This document shows, in pieces, positions 1 to 5,751 of a stretch of DNA of 10,424 nt. A model generated the notes under the pieces. The model did no database searches, was not told the origin of the DNA, and saw nothing but the letters and a program-made list of their open reading frames with translations. This DNA comes from Candidatus Solibacter sp. (GTDB taxonomy: Bacteria > Acidobacteriota > Terriglobia > Bryobacterales > Bryobacteraceae). The position numbers were made by a program, and so were the translations under genes. The stretch is taken from assembly GCA_017883345.1 (NCBI GenBank), contig JADGNT010000099.1, forward strand, positions 1-10,424. Direction: 5' to 3'. Each line of letters begins with the position of its first letter. Position 1 is the stretch's first letter.

Positions 1-389
1 GCCCGTGGTGGAATGGGATGGGAAACCCCAGAGGCATTTTGACGCGAAGGCGCGGAACCAGAATGCCCCCACGAATGGGGTCATGGCAGCCTGAAAGGCT
101 ACGCTACGGGAGAGAAAGGCAAGAACACTGGAGGGAAGGTGCGGGATTCACGGCTCCCTGAAAAGCTGTGAAAGAATCGGTCGGCAGGCGGACCCAGAGG
201 GTGCCCCGCCTGCCCCACAAGGTGGGACAGACGCTTTCGTCTGTCAACCCGGCGATCCCAGCGTTTTTTCCACAGCTTCTGACGGTTGCCGGGTGAGGAC
301 TTCCCGAATCCGTTTAAGCAGCCCCGTCCGCTGGTGCCGGTCGCGGGCGCCGGTTGCCTCAAGCCATGGTTTCGCGTAACCTGAAGACC
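1..389. other. Region without a convincing complete gene; structured DNA, possible CDS tail at 2-94
   Basis: No complete gene can be supported here. On the plus strand, a reading frame open from position 2 ends at a TGA at 92-94 and would give a 30-residue tail ending NAPTNGVMAA. It could be the 3' end of a gene starting outside the window, but there is too little to name a family. Two short hairpins follow each other: CCCCA/TGGGG at 67-80 with loop CGAA, and AGCCT/AGGCT at 88-100 with loop GAA. From 163 to 278 the DNA is rich in inverted repeats, which are listed separately. A minus-strand frame at 99-608 is open but lies antisense to the antitoxin and looks compositional. The promoter of the toxin-antitoxin operon must lie here, but I see no clear -35/-10 pair. 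Confidence 0.4.
163..278. repeat. Cluster of consecutive hairpins inside a longer inverted repeat
   Basis: Three stem-loops follow one another with almost no spacing. The first is GGCAGGCGG (183-191) with CCGCCTGCC (206-214); its loop itself folds as ACCC-AGA-GGGT. The second is CCCAC (214-218) with GTGGG (222-226). The third is GACAGACG (226-233) with CGTCTGTC (238-245), an 8-bp perfect stem with loop CTTT. The group is flanked by AAGCTGTG (163-170) and its reverse complement CACAGCTT (271-278). The arrangement resembles a REP/BIME-type or other short non-autonomous repeat. No protein accounts for it. Element identity is an inference; the base pairing is read directly. Confidence 0.55.
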
Positions 390-614
390 ATGGATGTCCA
401 GTTCACACCTGAGCAGGAAGCGCAGCTTGCGCAGATTGCTAGCAAGGCAGGCACCGATCCCGAGCGCTTGGTTAAGGATGCCGCGTTGCGCCTGCTTCAG
501 CAAGATGCCCGCTTTCGTGCCGCCGTCCGGGAAGGCATTAAACAGGCCGACCGGGGCGAGTTCATTGAGGAAGATGAAATGGACGCACGCCTGGAGCGGA
601 TGCTCCAATCATAG
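390..614 (+). CDS. Type II antitoxin, RHH/ParD-like
   Basis: This is a 74-residue protein that probably neutralises the toxin encoded immediately downstream and represses their shared operon. The N-terminus (MDVQFTPEQEAQL, then a helix through about residue 35) has the strand-helix-helix look of a ribbon-helix-helix DNA-binding domain. The C-terminal half (REGIKQADRGEFIEEDEMDARLERML) is the charged helical segment that such antitoxins wrap around a ParE/RelE toxin. I chose the ATG at 390 because the protein then begins with the DNA-binding strand. In-frame alternatives are ATG 366 and TTG 354, which would add 8 or 12 residues with no family resemblance; no strong ribosome site decides between them. 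The stop codon directly abuts the toxin start (TAGATG), which implies translational coupling. Family assignment rests on size, fold pattern and neighbour. Confidence 0.82.
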   Translation: MDVQFTPEQEAQLAQIASKAGTDPERLVKDAALRLLQQDARFRAAVREGIKQADRGEFIEEDEMDARLERMLQS

Positions 615-890
615 ATGCGCATCCGCTGGACGCCCGCCGCGGCAGCCGACCTTGCGGACATCGGCAATTACCTCAAAACCCGGCATCCCCACTACCGGCA
701 GCCCACCATGCGAAAGCTGTACCAGGCTATCCGTTCCCTGAAAGAATCGCCCCACCGGGGCCGTCCCGGAAGCGAGGATGGAACCCGAGAGCTTTTGTTC
801 CATCCCCTGCCCTATATCGCCGTGTACCGAGTGAAGGAGCAGGACATCGAAGTGCTGCGCATCTACCACGCCGCCCAGGACCGGCCCTGA
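615..890 (+). CDS. Type II toxin, RelE/ParE superfamily
   Basis: This 91-residue protein has the full length and landmarks of a ParE/RelE-type toxin. It begins with an N-terminal strand and helix (MRIRWTPAAAADLADIGNYL). A middle GRPGSEDGTREL segment follows, then a central strand pair with PYIAVYRV. It ends with the typical strand and tail VLRIYHAAQDRP. ParE members poison DNA gyrase and RelE members cleave mRNA on the ribosome; the sequence alone does not tell which applies, though the H-x-x-QD ending is commoner in ParE-annotated proteins. It starts with zero bases between the antitoxin stop and its own ATG and lacks an independent strong ribosome site, so its expression should depend on antitoxin translation. 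It ends 18 bases before the convergent MFS gene. Nothing suggests truncation. Confidence 0.88.
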   Translation: MRIRWTPAAAADLADIGNYLKTRHPHYRQPTMRKLYQAIRSLKESPHRGRPGSEDGTRELLFHPLPYIAVYRVKEQDIEVLRIYHAAQDRP

Positions 891-908
891 TGCCAAGGCC
901 CGGAAACT

Positions 909-2228
909 TTACGACTCCATCTTCTGCTGCATGTCTTCCAGCGTGATGCCGGCGGTTTCGGGGAACACCAGCCAGACCACGAAGAACTGGACCACGGTCA
1001 TCACCGCGAAGAAGACGAACGGGGCGGGGCGGGACAGGTGAGCCACCAGGGGGAAGGTGAACGCGATGATGGCGTTCATGATCCAGTGCGTGAAGCTGCC
1101 GAGGCTCTGGCCCTTGGCGCGAACCAGGTTGGGAAACACTTCGCTGAGGTACACCCAGATGACCGCGCCTTGCGAGAAGGCGAAGAAACCGATGAAGCCG
1201 ATGAGCAACCAGACCAGGAAGTGCTCGCCCTGTCCGGTGGCAAAGATGACGGCCACTCCGGCCAGACAGACGGCGGTGCCGGCGGCGCCGGTGAGCAGTA
1301 GCTTCTTGCGGCCCAGGCGATCGATCACGCTCATGGCGATCATGGTGAAGAGCAAGTTGGTGGCGCCGATGGCCACCGCCTGCAAGTCGCTGGAGACTTT
1401 GTCGAATCCCGCGCTCTTGAAGATGTCGTTGAGGTAATAAAGGATCGCGTTGATGCCGGACATCTGGTTGAAGAAGCCGATGGCGATGGCGAGGAAGATG
1501 GGGCGCCGGTACTTGTGCTGGAAGAGCGGTTCGATTTTGGTGCGATCCTCGGTTTCCACGGAGCGGACGACATCGGCCACTTCGCGATCGGGGTCGGGCT
1601 CACCGATGCGGGTGAAAATCTGGCGGGCCTCCTCGATGAAACCGCGGCGGATCAGCCAGCGCGGGCTTTGCGGGATGCCGAACAGGTTGACGAAGAAGAA
1701 GACTGCGGGCAGGATGGCCACGCCCAGTTTCCAGCGCCACTCTTCGACGCCGAAACCCAGGAGACCAATCGCATAGTTGGAGAGGTACGCGATCAGAATC
1801 CCCGCCACGATATTGAATTGGAATAGGCCGACCAGGCGTCCCCGTTTGGCGGCGGGAGCGATTTCGGCGATGTACATCGGGCCGATGACGGAAGAGCCCC
1901 CGATGGCGAGGCCGCCCACGAATCGGAACCAGACGAAGGCGTACCAGTTCCAGGCGAGCGCGCAACCCAGCGCGGTGACGACATAGAGGACCGCGAGGGC
2001 CTGTAAGCACTGGCGGCGGCCGTAGCGCTCGCTCGGCGCAGCCGCGAACATCGACCCGAGTACGGTGCCCAACAGGGCGCTCGCCACGGTGAAACCCAAC
2101 AGCAGGGGTGTGAGGTTGTAGACCTTGGAAAGGGTGTCGGTGGCGCCGGAGATGACGACGGTGTCGAAGCCGAAGAGGAGGCCACCCAAGGCGGCGACGA
2201 TGGTGCTTTTCAGGAGATATCGGTTCAT
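909..2228 (-). CDS. MFS transporter, sugar porter family
   Basis: This 439-residue inner-membrane protein should have 12 membrane helices and probably imports a sugar by proton symport. Sugar-porter signatures are clear: GGLLFGFDTVVISG at residues 15-28 (helix 1), ERYGRR at 67-72 in the loop between helices 2 and 3, and PMYIAEIAPAAKRGR at 117-131. Further signatures are PQSPRWL before the central loop, FNQMSGINAILYY in helix 7, DRLGRKKLL between helices 8 and 9, and a PETAG motif near the C-terminus. I take the ATG at 2228, because the upstream extension to 2345 is a basic, proline-rich stretch that overlaps the repeat-containing spacer and is not family-like. It lies 140 bases downstream of the sulfatase on the same strand, so it may be co-transcribed with it despite the hairpins between them. 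The sugar cannot be deduced. Confidence 0.9.
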   Translation of the reverse strand: MNRYLLKSTIVAALGGLLFGFDTVVISGATDTLSKVYNLTPLLLGFTVASALLGTVLGSMFAAAPSERYGRRQCLQALAVLYVVTALGCALAWNWYAFVWFRFVGGLAIGGSSVIGPMYIAEIAPAAKRGRLVGLFQFNIVAGILIAYLSNYAIGLLGFGVEEWRWKLGVAILPAVFFFVNLFGIPQSPRWLIRRGFIEEARQIFTRIGEPDPDREVADVVRSVETEDRTKIEPLFQHKYRRPIFLAIAIGFFNQMSGINAILYYLNDIFKSAGFDKVSSDLQAVAIGATNLLFTMIAMSVIDRLGRKKLLLTGAAGTAVCLAGVAVIFATGQGEHFLVWLLIGFIGFFAFSQGAVIWVYLSEVFPNLVRAKGQSLGSFTHWIMNAIIAFTFPLVAHLSRPAPFVFFAVMTVVQFFVVWLVFPETAGITLEDMQQKMES

Positions 2229-2296
2229 GGGCAAGGGGACGCGAGGTCCGCATGGCATGGTATCCCGCGTCACGGGGGAAGTCAAACGGCGGAGTG

Positions 2297-2317
2297 GGAC
2301 AGGCCTCCTGGCCTGTC
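2297..2317. repeat. GACAGG hairpin repeat, copy A
   Basis: The palindrome GACAGGCCTCCTGGCCTGTC at 2298-2317 has an 8-bp stem and loop TCCT, with one extra G at 2297. It is the exact reverse complement of copy B at 2349-2369. The two copies are 31 bases apart and could pair with each other as well as fold singly. It sits in the sulfatase-MFS spacer and resembles a REP-type extragenic palindrome. There is no T-tract on either strand, so it is not a classical intrinsic terminator. Confidence 0.75.
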
Positions 2318-2348
2318 GTTCCGGTGAGCCCGGGATCTTGAACACAGA

Positions 2349-2369
2349 GACAGGCCAGGAGGCCTGTCC
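2349..2369. repeat. GACAGG hairpin repeat, copy B (inverted, touches sulfatase stop)
   Basis: GACAGGCCAGGAGGCCTGTC plus one C is the perfect inverted copy of copy A. Its last base, 2369, is the final base of the sulfatase stop codon on the minus strand. The sulfatase mRNA therefore enters a hairpin as soon as translation ends. Such placement is typical of repeats tolerated at 3' ends, where they may stabilise upstream mRNA or damp downstream expression; that role is an inference. Confidence 0.75.
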
Positions 2370-3811
2370 TACACCGGCGTGTCGCCGGCTTCCTTCTGTA
2401 ACTTATCCAGCAGCACCTTCATCTCGGCGACGACGCGCGCGTATTTGGGGTCGTGATAGAGATTGTGCATTTCGCGCGGGTCGTGGCGCACGTCGAAGAG
2501 TTCCCAATCGGGCGTCGTGTCGGGCAGGTTGGCGCCCTTCATGCCGAGCGGTTTGCCGTAATAGTAGATGAGCTTCCAGCGATCGTTGCGCACGCCGTAG
2601 TGCGCCGGGACGTGGTGATCGCTGGTGTTGTGCATCCAATAGCGGTAGTACATCGCCTTGCGCCAGTTGCGCGGCGAGTGGCCTTCCAGGTTGGCGCGGA
2701 AGCTGCGGCCCTGCATTTCGGCGGGTGTACGGACGCCTGCGTAGTCGAGGAACATGGGCGCGAAATCGATATTCAGCACTATGTCGCGATTCACCGTGCC
2801 GGGACGGATCGCGCCCGGATAACGCATCAGGAACGGCATGCGCAACGATTCCTCGTACATCAACCGCTTGTCGAACCAACCGTGGTCGCCCAGGAAGAAG
2901 CCCTGGTCCGAGGTGTAGATCACGATTGTGTTGGAAGCCAGTCCCTCGGAGTCCAGGTAGTCCAGCACGCGGCCCACGTTATCGTCCACGCTCTGTATGC
3001 AGCGCAGATAATCCTTGATGTAAATCTGGTAGCCCCATTTGCGCAGCGCGTCGCCCTTGAGATCGGGCGGGATATCGCGCTTGAGATCGGTCTTGTTCAT
3101 GTCTTCGCCCACTTTCATGGTGACGGCGGCGACGCTGCGCGCGCGCCCTTCGTAGTGGTCGAAAAGGTTGTCGGGCTCGGGGATGTCGCGGTCTCTGAAG
3201 AGATCCTGGTATTTGGCGGAAGGCTCCCAGGGGCGGTGCGGCGCCTTGTGATGGCACATGGCGAAGAACGGCTTCTTCGGGTCGCGCTGTTTGAGCCAGT
3301 CGAGCGTGAAATCGCCGATCAGGTCGGTGCAGTAGCCGGTATATTGCTTGCGCCCGGCGCTGGTGAGGAACGCGGGATTGTGATAAACGCCCTGGCCGGG
3401 GAGAATGTTCCAGTAGTCGAAGCCGGTGGGCTCGCTCGCCAGGTGCCACTTGCCGATCATCGCCGTCTGGTAACCTGCGCTTTGGAGTTCCTTGGCGACG
3501 TGATTGCGCTTGGGGTCGAGCGGGTCGTCCAGCGTGTAGACGCCGTTCTTGTGGCTGTACTGCCCGGTAAGAATCGCGGCGCGGCTGGGCGTGCAGATGG
3601 AATTGGTGCAGAAGCAGTTGGAGAGGCGAACGCCAGAGCGCGCGATGCGGTCGATATTGGGCGTCTGGTTGATGCGGCTGCCGTAGGCGGAGATGGCGTG
3701 GGCGGCGTGATCGTCCGCCATGATGTAGAGAATGTTGGGCTGGGGACGGCCTTTTGCCAGGGCGGCGGAGCCCAGCAGGCCGAGCAGTTCGCGGCGGGTA
3801 TAAGCAAGCAT
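2369..3811 (-). CDS. Sulfatase (type I, formylglycine-dependent), Tat-exported
   Basis: This 480-residue arylsulfatase-superfamily enzyme hydrolyses a sulfate ester, probably on a sulfated sugar or glycan outside the cytoplasm. The N-terminus has a Tat-like signal (TRRELLGLLGSAALA, residues 5-19). The catalytic motif C73-T-P-S-R77 is the standard C-x-P-S-R whose cysteine becomes formylglycine. Metal ligands appear as D33-D34 (IMADDH) and D302-Q303 (YTSDQG). Other family landmarks are GKWH (120-123), KAPHRPW (189-195, H192) and GDHGWFDKR (308-316, K315). Length is normal, and the C-terminal domain with NDRWKLIYY and WELFDVRHDPREMHNL is intact. The order and motifs recall N-sulfoglucosamine or iduronate sulfatase-like groups, but the substrate is not certain. 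It diverges from the oxidoreductase gene across 54 bases and precedes the MFS gene. I see no strong ribosome site at the ATG. Confidence 0.93.
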   Translation of the reverse strand: MLAYTRRELLGLLGSAALAKGRPQPNILYIMADDHAAHAISAYGSRINQTPNIDRIARSGVRLSNCFCTNSICTPSRAAILTGQYSHKNGVYTLDDPLDPKRNHVAKELQSAGYQTAMIGKWHLASEPTGFDYWNILPGQGVYHNPAFLTSAGRKQYTGYCTDLIGDFTLDWLKQRDPKKPFFAMCHHKAPHRPWEPSAKYQDLFRDRDIPEPDNLFDHYEGRARSVAAVTMKVGEDMNKTDLKRDIPPDLKGDALRKWGYQIYIKDYLRCIQSVDDNVGRVLDYLDSEGLASNTIVIYTSDQGFFLGDHGWFDKRLMYEESLRMPFLMRYPGAIRPGTVNRDIVLNIDFAPMFLDYAGVRTPAEMQGRSFRANLEGHSPRNWRKAMYYRYWMHNTSDHHVPAHYGVRNDRWKLIYYYGKPLGMKGANLPDTTPDWELFDVRHDPREMHNLYHDPKYARVVAEMKVLLDKLQKEAGDTPV

Positions 3812-3851
3812 CGCAAGCGTACGTTATCATGACTGCGCGAATGCGTGGGGG

Positions 3852-3860
3852 AAGGAAAGG
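3852..3860 (+). promoter_or_regulatory. Ribosome binding site fixing the oxidoreductase start
   Basis: The purine-rich AAGGAAAGG lies 5 bases before the ATG at 3866. It favours that start over the in-frame GTG at 3845, which would put the Shine-Dalgarno sequence inside the coding region. Confidence 0.6.
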
Positions 3861-3865
3861 GTGGA

Positions 3866-4963
3866 ATGACACGAACCAGTCGCCGGCGGTTACTGGCCGG
3901 GACGTTGGGCAGCAGCTTGCTGGCCCAAGTGGAACCCGCGCCGGAAGTGCGTCTGCCGCGCAAGATTCGCCTGGCGCTGGCCGGCTTTGACGGGCACCCC
4001 GAGGAGATCCTTCGCGTTCTGCCGCAACTGCCGGACGTGGAACTGGTGGCCGTGGCCGGCGAGGGGTCGGACCTGGACGCACAAGCCAACGGCCTCAAGA
4101 ACCGGTACGCCGCGAAGGCGCGCCGTTACGATACGCTAGCCCAACTGCTGGCCGCCGAGCAACCCGACGTGGTGGCCCTGTGCAACCACAACGGCCGGCG
4201 CGCTACCGCGATTCTCGCCTGCGCCGCGCGCAAACTCAATGTGATCGCCGAAAAGCCGCTGGCGCTCCATCGCGCGGATCTCGACGCGGTTTATGCGGCG
4301 GTGAAGCGCAGCGGCATTCATCTGGGCATGCTGCTGCCCATGCGTTTCGACCCGCCCTACATGGCCATGCGGCGGATTGTCGAGAGCGGCGCGATTGGCG
4401 AGGTGCTGCAAATGGATGCGCAAAAGAGTTACCAACTCGGCGCCCGCCCGGCGTGGCAGAAACACGCAGCCACTTACGGCAGCACCATCCTGTGGATCGC
4501 GATCCACTCCATCGACCTGATGCTCTGGGTCAGCGGCAGACGCTTCACCGAAGCCGCTTCCCTGCAATCGCACGTCGGATTCCCGGAGGCCGGCGACATG
4601 CAGAATGTGACCGCGACCCTGTTCCGCCTGGACAATGGCGGCTCGGCCACGGTGCATATGGATTACCTGCGCCCGGCGACGGCTTCGGGGCACGGGGACG
4701 ACCGTCTGCGCGTGAGCGGCTCGCGCGGCATCGTCGAATACCAGGAGAGTACCGGTGTGACGCTCCTCACCGGGAAGCCGGGCGCGGAGGTGGTGCGGGA
4801 TCTGCCTCAACAGCAATCGGTGTTTCTGGATTTTTTGCAGAGCGTGTATCGGGGAACCAAGCCGGCGCTATCCTGGCCGGAGATCGTGCGGGCCAACGAG
4901 GTCACGCTGGCCGCTCACACGGCGGCCGAACAGCACCGGTTCGTAGCAATTCCGCGGGTGTGA
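3866..4963 (+). CDS. Gfo/Idh/MocA-family oxidoreductase with Tat-like signal
   Basis: This 365-residue NAD(P)-dependent dehydrogenase-type protein is of the family that oxidises or epimerises sugars and inositols. The N-terminus TSRRRLLAGTLGSSLLAQ (residues 4-21) looks like a twin-arginine signal, as in the many exported members found in Acidobacteria and Planctomycetes. The Rossmann domain starts at KIRLALAGFDGH (33-44), where the usual G-x-G-x-x-G is degraded. The E129-K130-P131 motif holds the family's conserved lysine. IGEV at 177-180 and the segment WIAIHSIDLMLWVSG (210-224, H214 and D217) match the C-terminal sheet domain and its catalytic histidine region. Length is typical. The start at 3866 is chosen from the good ribosome site. 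It is divergent from the sulfatase, which suggests a shared sugar-processing role, but the substrate is unknown. The altered glycine loop leaves cofactor binding less certain. Confidence 0.87.
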   Translation: MTRTSRRRLLAGTLGSSLLAQVEPAPEVRLPRKIRLALAGFDGHPEEILRVLPQLPDVELVAVAGEGSDLDAQANGLKNRYAAKARRYDTLAQLLAAEQPDVVALCNHNGRRATAILACAARKLNVIAEKPLALHRADLDAVYAAVKRSGIHLGMLLPMRFDPPYMAMRRIVESGAIGEVLQMDAQKSYQLGARPAWQKHAATYGSTILWIAIHSIDLMLWVSGRRFTEAASLQSHVGFPEAGDMQNVTATLFRLDNGGSATVHMDYLRPATASGHGDDRLRVSGSRGIVEYQESTGVTLLTGKPGAEVVRDLPQQQSVFLDFLQSVYRGTKPALSWPEIVRANEVTLAAHTAAEQHRFVAIPRV

Positions 4964-4990
4964 TGGCGCTGGCCAAACGGGGACAGACAG

Positions 4991-5038
4991 GCCTGGCAGC
5001 GAATTTCCGGCAAAGAGCGCCGGAAATTCATGTCAGGC
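4991..5038 (+). terminator. Strong two-part hairpin after the oxidoreductase gene
   Basis: GAATTTCCGGC (5001-5011) pairs perfectly over 11 bp with GCCGGAAATTC (5019-5029), with a 7-base loop. Outside this, GCCTGGCA (4991-4998) pairs with TGTCAGGC (5031-5038) with one G-T wobble, so the whole structure spans 48 bases. It begins 28 bases after the oxidoreductase stop and ends just before the tRNA promoter. It lacks a following T-run (TTGTAGT), so intrinsic termination is plausible but not certain. It may instead be a repeat-derived hairpin. Confidence 0.5.
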
Positions 5039-5066
5039 TTGTAGTCAGTCCCCGGGGATCCTCGAA

Positions 5067-5075
5067 TGGTATAAT
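5067..5075 (+). promoter_or_regulatory. Extended -10 promoter of tRNA-Ser
   Basis: TGGTATAAT is a perfect extended -10 element (TGn followed by TATAAT). The expected transcription start is about 5082, three bases before the mature tRNA 5' end. No convincing -35 hexamer lies at the normal 17-base spacing, which fits an extended -10 promoter that does not need one. Confidence 0.7.
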
Positions 5076-5084
5076 CATGGGTTC

Positions 5085-5174
5085 GGAGAGGTGGCAGAGT
5101 GGTCGATCGCACCCGCCTCGAAAGCGGGCGTACCTTAACGGGTACCGGGAGTTCGAATCTCCCCCTCTCCGCCA
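5085..5174 (+). tRNA. tRNA-Ser (anticodon CGA)
   Basis: This is a complete class II tRNA of 90 nt with encoded CCA. The acceptor stem GGAGAGG (5085-5091) pairs with CCTCTCC (5164-5170), followed by discriminator G and CCA at 5172-5174. The anticodon stem CCCGC/GCGGG encloses the loop CTCGAAA with anticodon CGA at 5119-5121, which reads UCG. The long variable arm (GTACC 5130-5134 with GGTAC 5141-5145) is the serine-type hallmark. The T arm is GGGAG-TTCGAAT-CTCCC (5147-5163). It is flanked by the extended -10 promoter upstream. No integrase or duplicated 3' end is seen nearby, so nothing marks it as an attachment site. Confidence 0.96.
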
Positions 5175-5229
5175 GTTAAATCGGCGAACTGGCCAGGGCG
5201 GCGGGCTTCGCCGAAGTTCATCGGCGGCC

Positions 5230-5685
5230 TTACTCCGCGGGCCACTCCAGGTCGAACTCTCCAAGCAATCGATCGAGTGTAAAGGGACACTGCTCCGGCA
5301 GGGAGGCCGACCTCACGCCGGTTTCGAACAATGCCCCGCGCGCCGCGCGGATGTAGATGTCGTTCAGTTCCTGCTCAAGATACCCCACCAGACTGGGAGA
5401 GTCCTTCAGCCTGTGCGCAATCCGCTCCTGACTGTCGATGATGGAGCGTCGCCAACTCGCGCTCTCGCGCTCCGGCTGAATCCGCCGTTTCATCTGATGG
5501 AGCAGGAGCCGTAGCATCTGAGAATATACGGCCCACCGGTCACGCTTTCCCAAGTCCTCGATCTCCTCGGCCACATGCTCCAGGTCCACTTCCCCCATGC
5601 GGCCTGCGCGCAACAACTCGGCCATGCGGGCGGTCCACTCCGCGAAGTCGGTATCGTACAGGGTTTTGGTCGGGGTGGTGGCCAT
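5230..5685 (-). CDS. DUF29 domain-containing protein
   Basis: This 151-residue cytoplasmic protein of the DUF29 family has no known biochemical function. The family pattern is visible from end to end. It opens with LYDTDFAEWTARMAELLRAGR (about residues 9-29) and continues with DLEHVAEEIEDLGKRDRWAVYSQM. Then come LLLHQMKRRIQP, SWRRSIIDSQERI and SPSLVGYLEQELNDIYIRAAR. It closes with ETG and a CPFTLDRLLGEFDLEWP tail. It is predicted to be almost wholly helical, with no signal peptide or membrane segment. Length is normal for the family. It is transcribed divergently from the ATPase gene across 66 bases. A GGAG lies 12 bases before the ATG, which is slightly far for a ribosome site. DUF29 genes often occur in many copies in cyanobacteria and other bacteria with mobile gene content; a link to such elements here is only a guess. 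Confidence 0.88.
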   Translation of the reverse strand: MATTPTKTLYDTDFAEWTARMAELLRAGRMGEVDLEHVAEEIEDLGKRDRWAVYSQMLRLLLHQMKRRIQPERESASWRRSIIDSQERIAHRLKDSPSLVGYLEQELNDIYIRAARGALFETGVRSASLPEQCPFTLDRLLGEFDLEWPAE

Positions 5686-5734
5686 AAAGCAATCTTACTC
5701 CAGGACTGCTCTCCCCATCCGGCCTTGCCGGCCC

Positions 5735-5743
5735 TGCTATGCT
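5735..5743 (+). promoter_or_regulatory. Candidate extended -10 promoter for a leaderless ATPase mRNA
   Basis: TGCTATGCT fits an extended -10 (TGn plus TATGCT, four of six bases of the TATAAT consensus). The predicted start of transcription, about 5750, falls at or within two bases of the ATG at 5752, so the ATPase mRNA may be leaderless. No Shine-Dalgarno sequence precedes that ATG, which agrees. A short CCGGC/GCCGG hairpin lies just upstream (5719-5731). Confidence 0.35.
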
Positions 5744-5751
5744 GGGACGCT

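Noticed and set aside
99..608. 169-codon minus-strand frame over the hairpin region and antitoxin
   Set aside because: It runs antisense through the antitoxin and through the inverted repeats, and its translation resembles no protein family. The plus-strand toxin-antitoxin pair explains the coding half.
883..903. Terminator between the toxin and MFS genes
   Set aside because: Only a 4-bp GGCC/GGCC pairing is possible in the short convergent gap, with no T-run; too weak to call.
2453..3832. 459-codon open frame antisense to the sulfatase
   Set aside because: It mirrors the sulfatase gene almost exactly and is a by-product of high GC at third codon positions. The translation is valine-, alanine- and histidine-rich and has no family features, whereas the opposite strand has all sulfatase motifs.
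3812..3865. Divergent promoter between sulfatase and oxidoreductase
   Set aside because: Some -10-like hexamers exist on both strands (for example TATCAT at 3825-3830), but none has a supporting -35 or extended element, so no specific site is claimed.
5085..5174. tRNA-Ser as an integration site for a mobile element
   Set aside because: No integrase, transposase or second copy of the tRNA 3' end was seen downstream within the window.
4180..5514. 444-codon plus-strand frame running through oxidoreductase, tRNA and DUF29
   Set aside because: It is out of frame with the oxidoreductase, crosses the tRNA gene and lies antisense to DUF29, so it cannot be a real gene.
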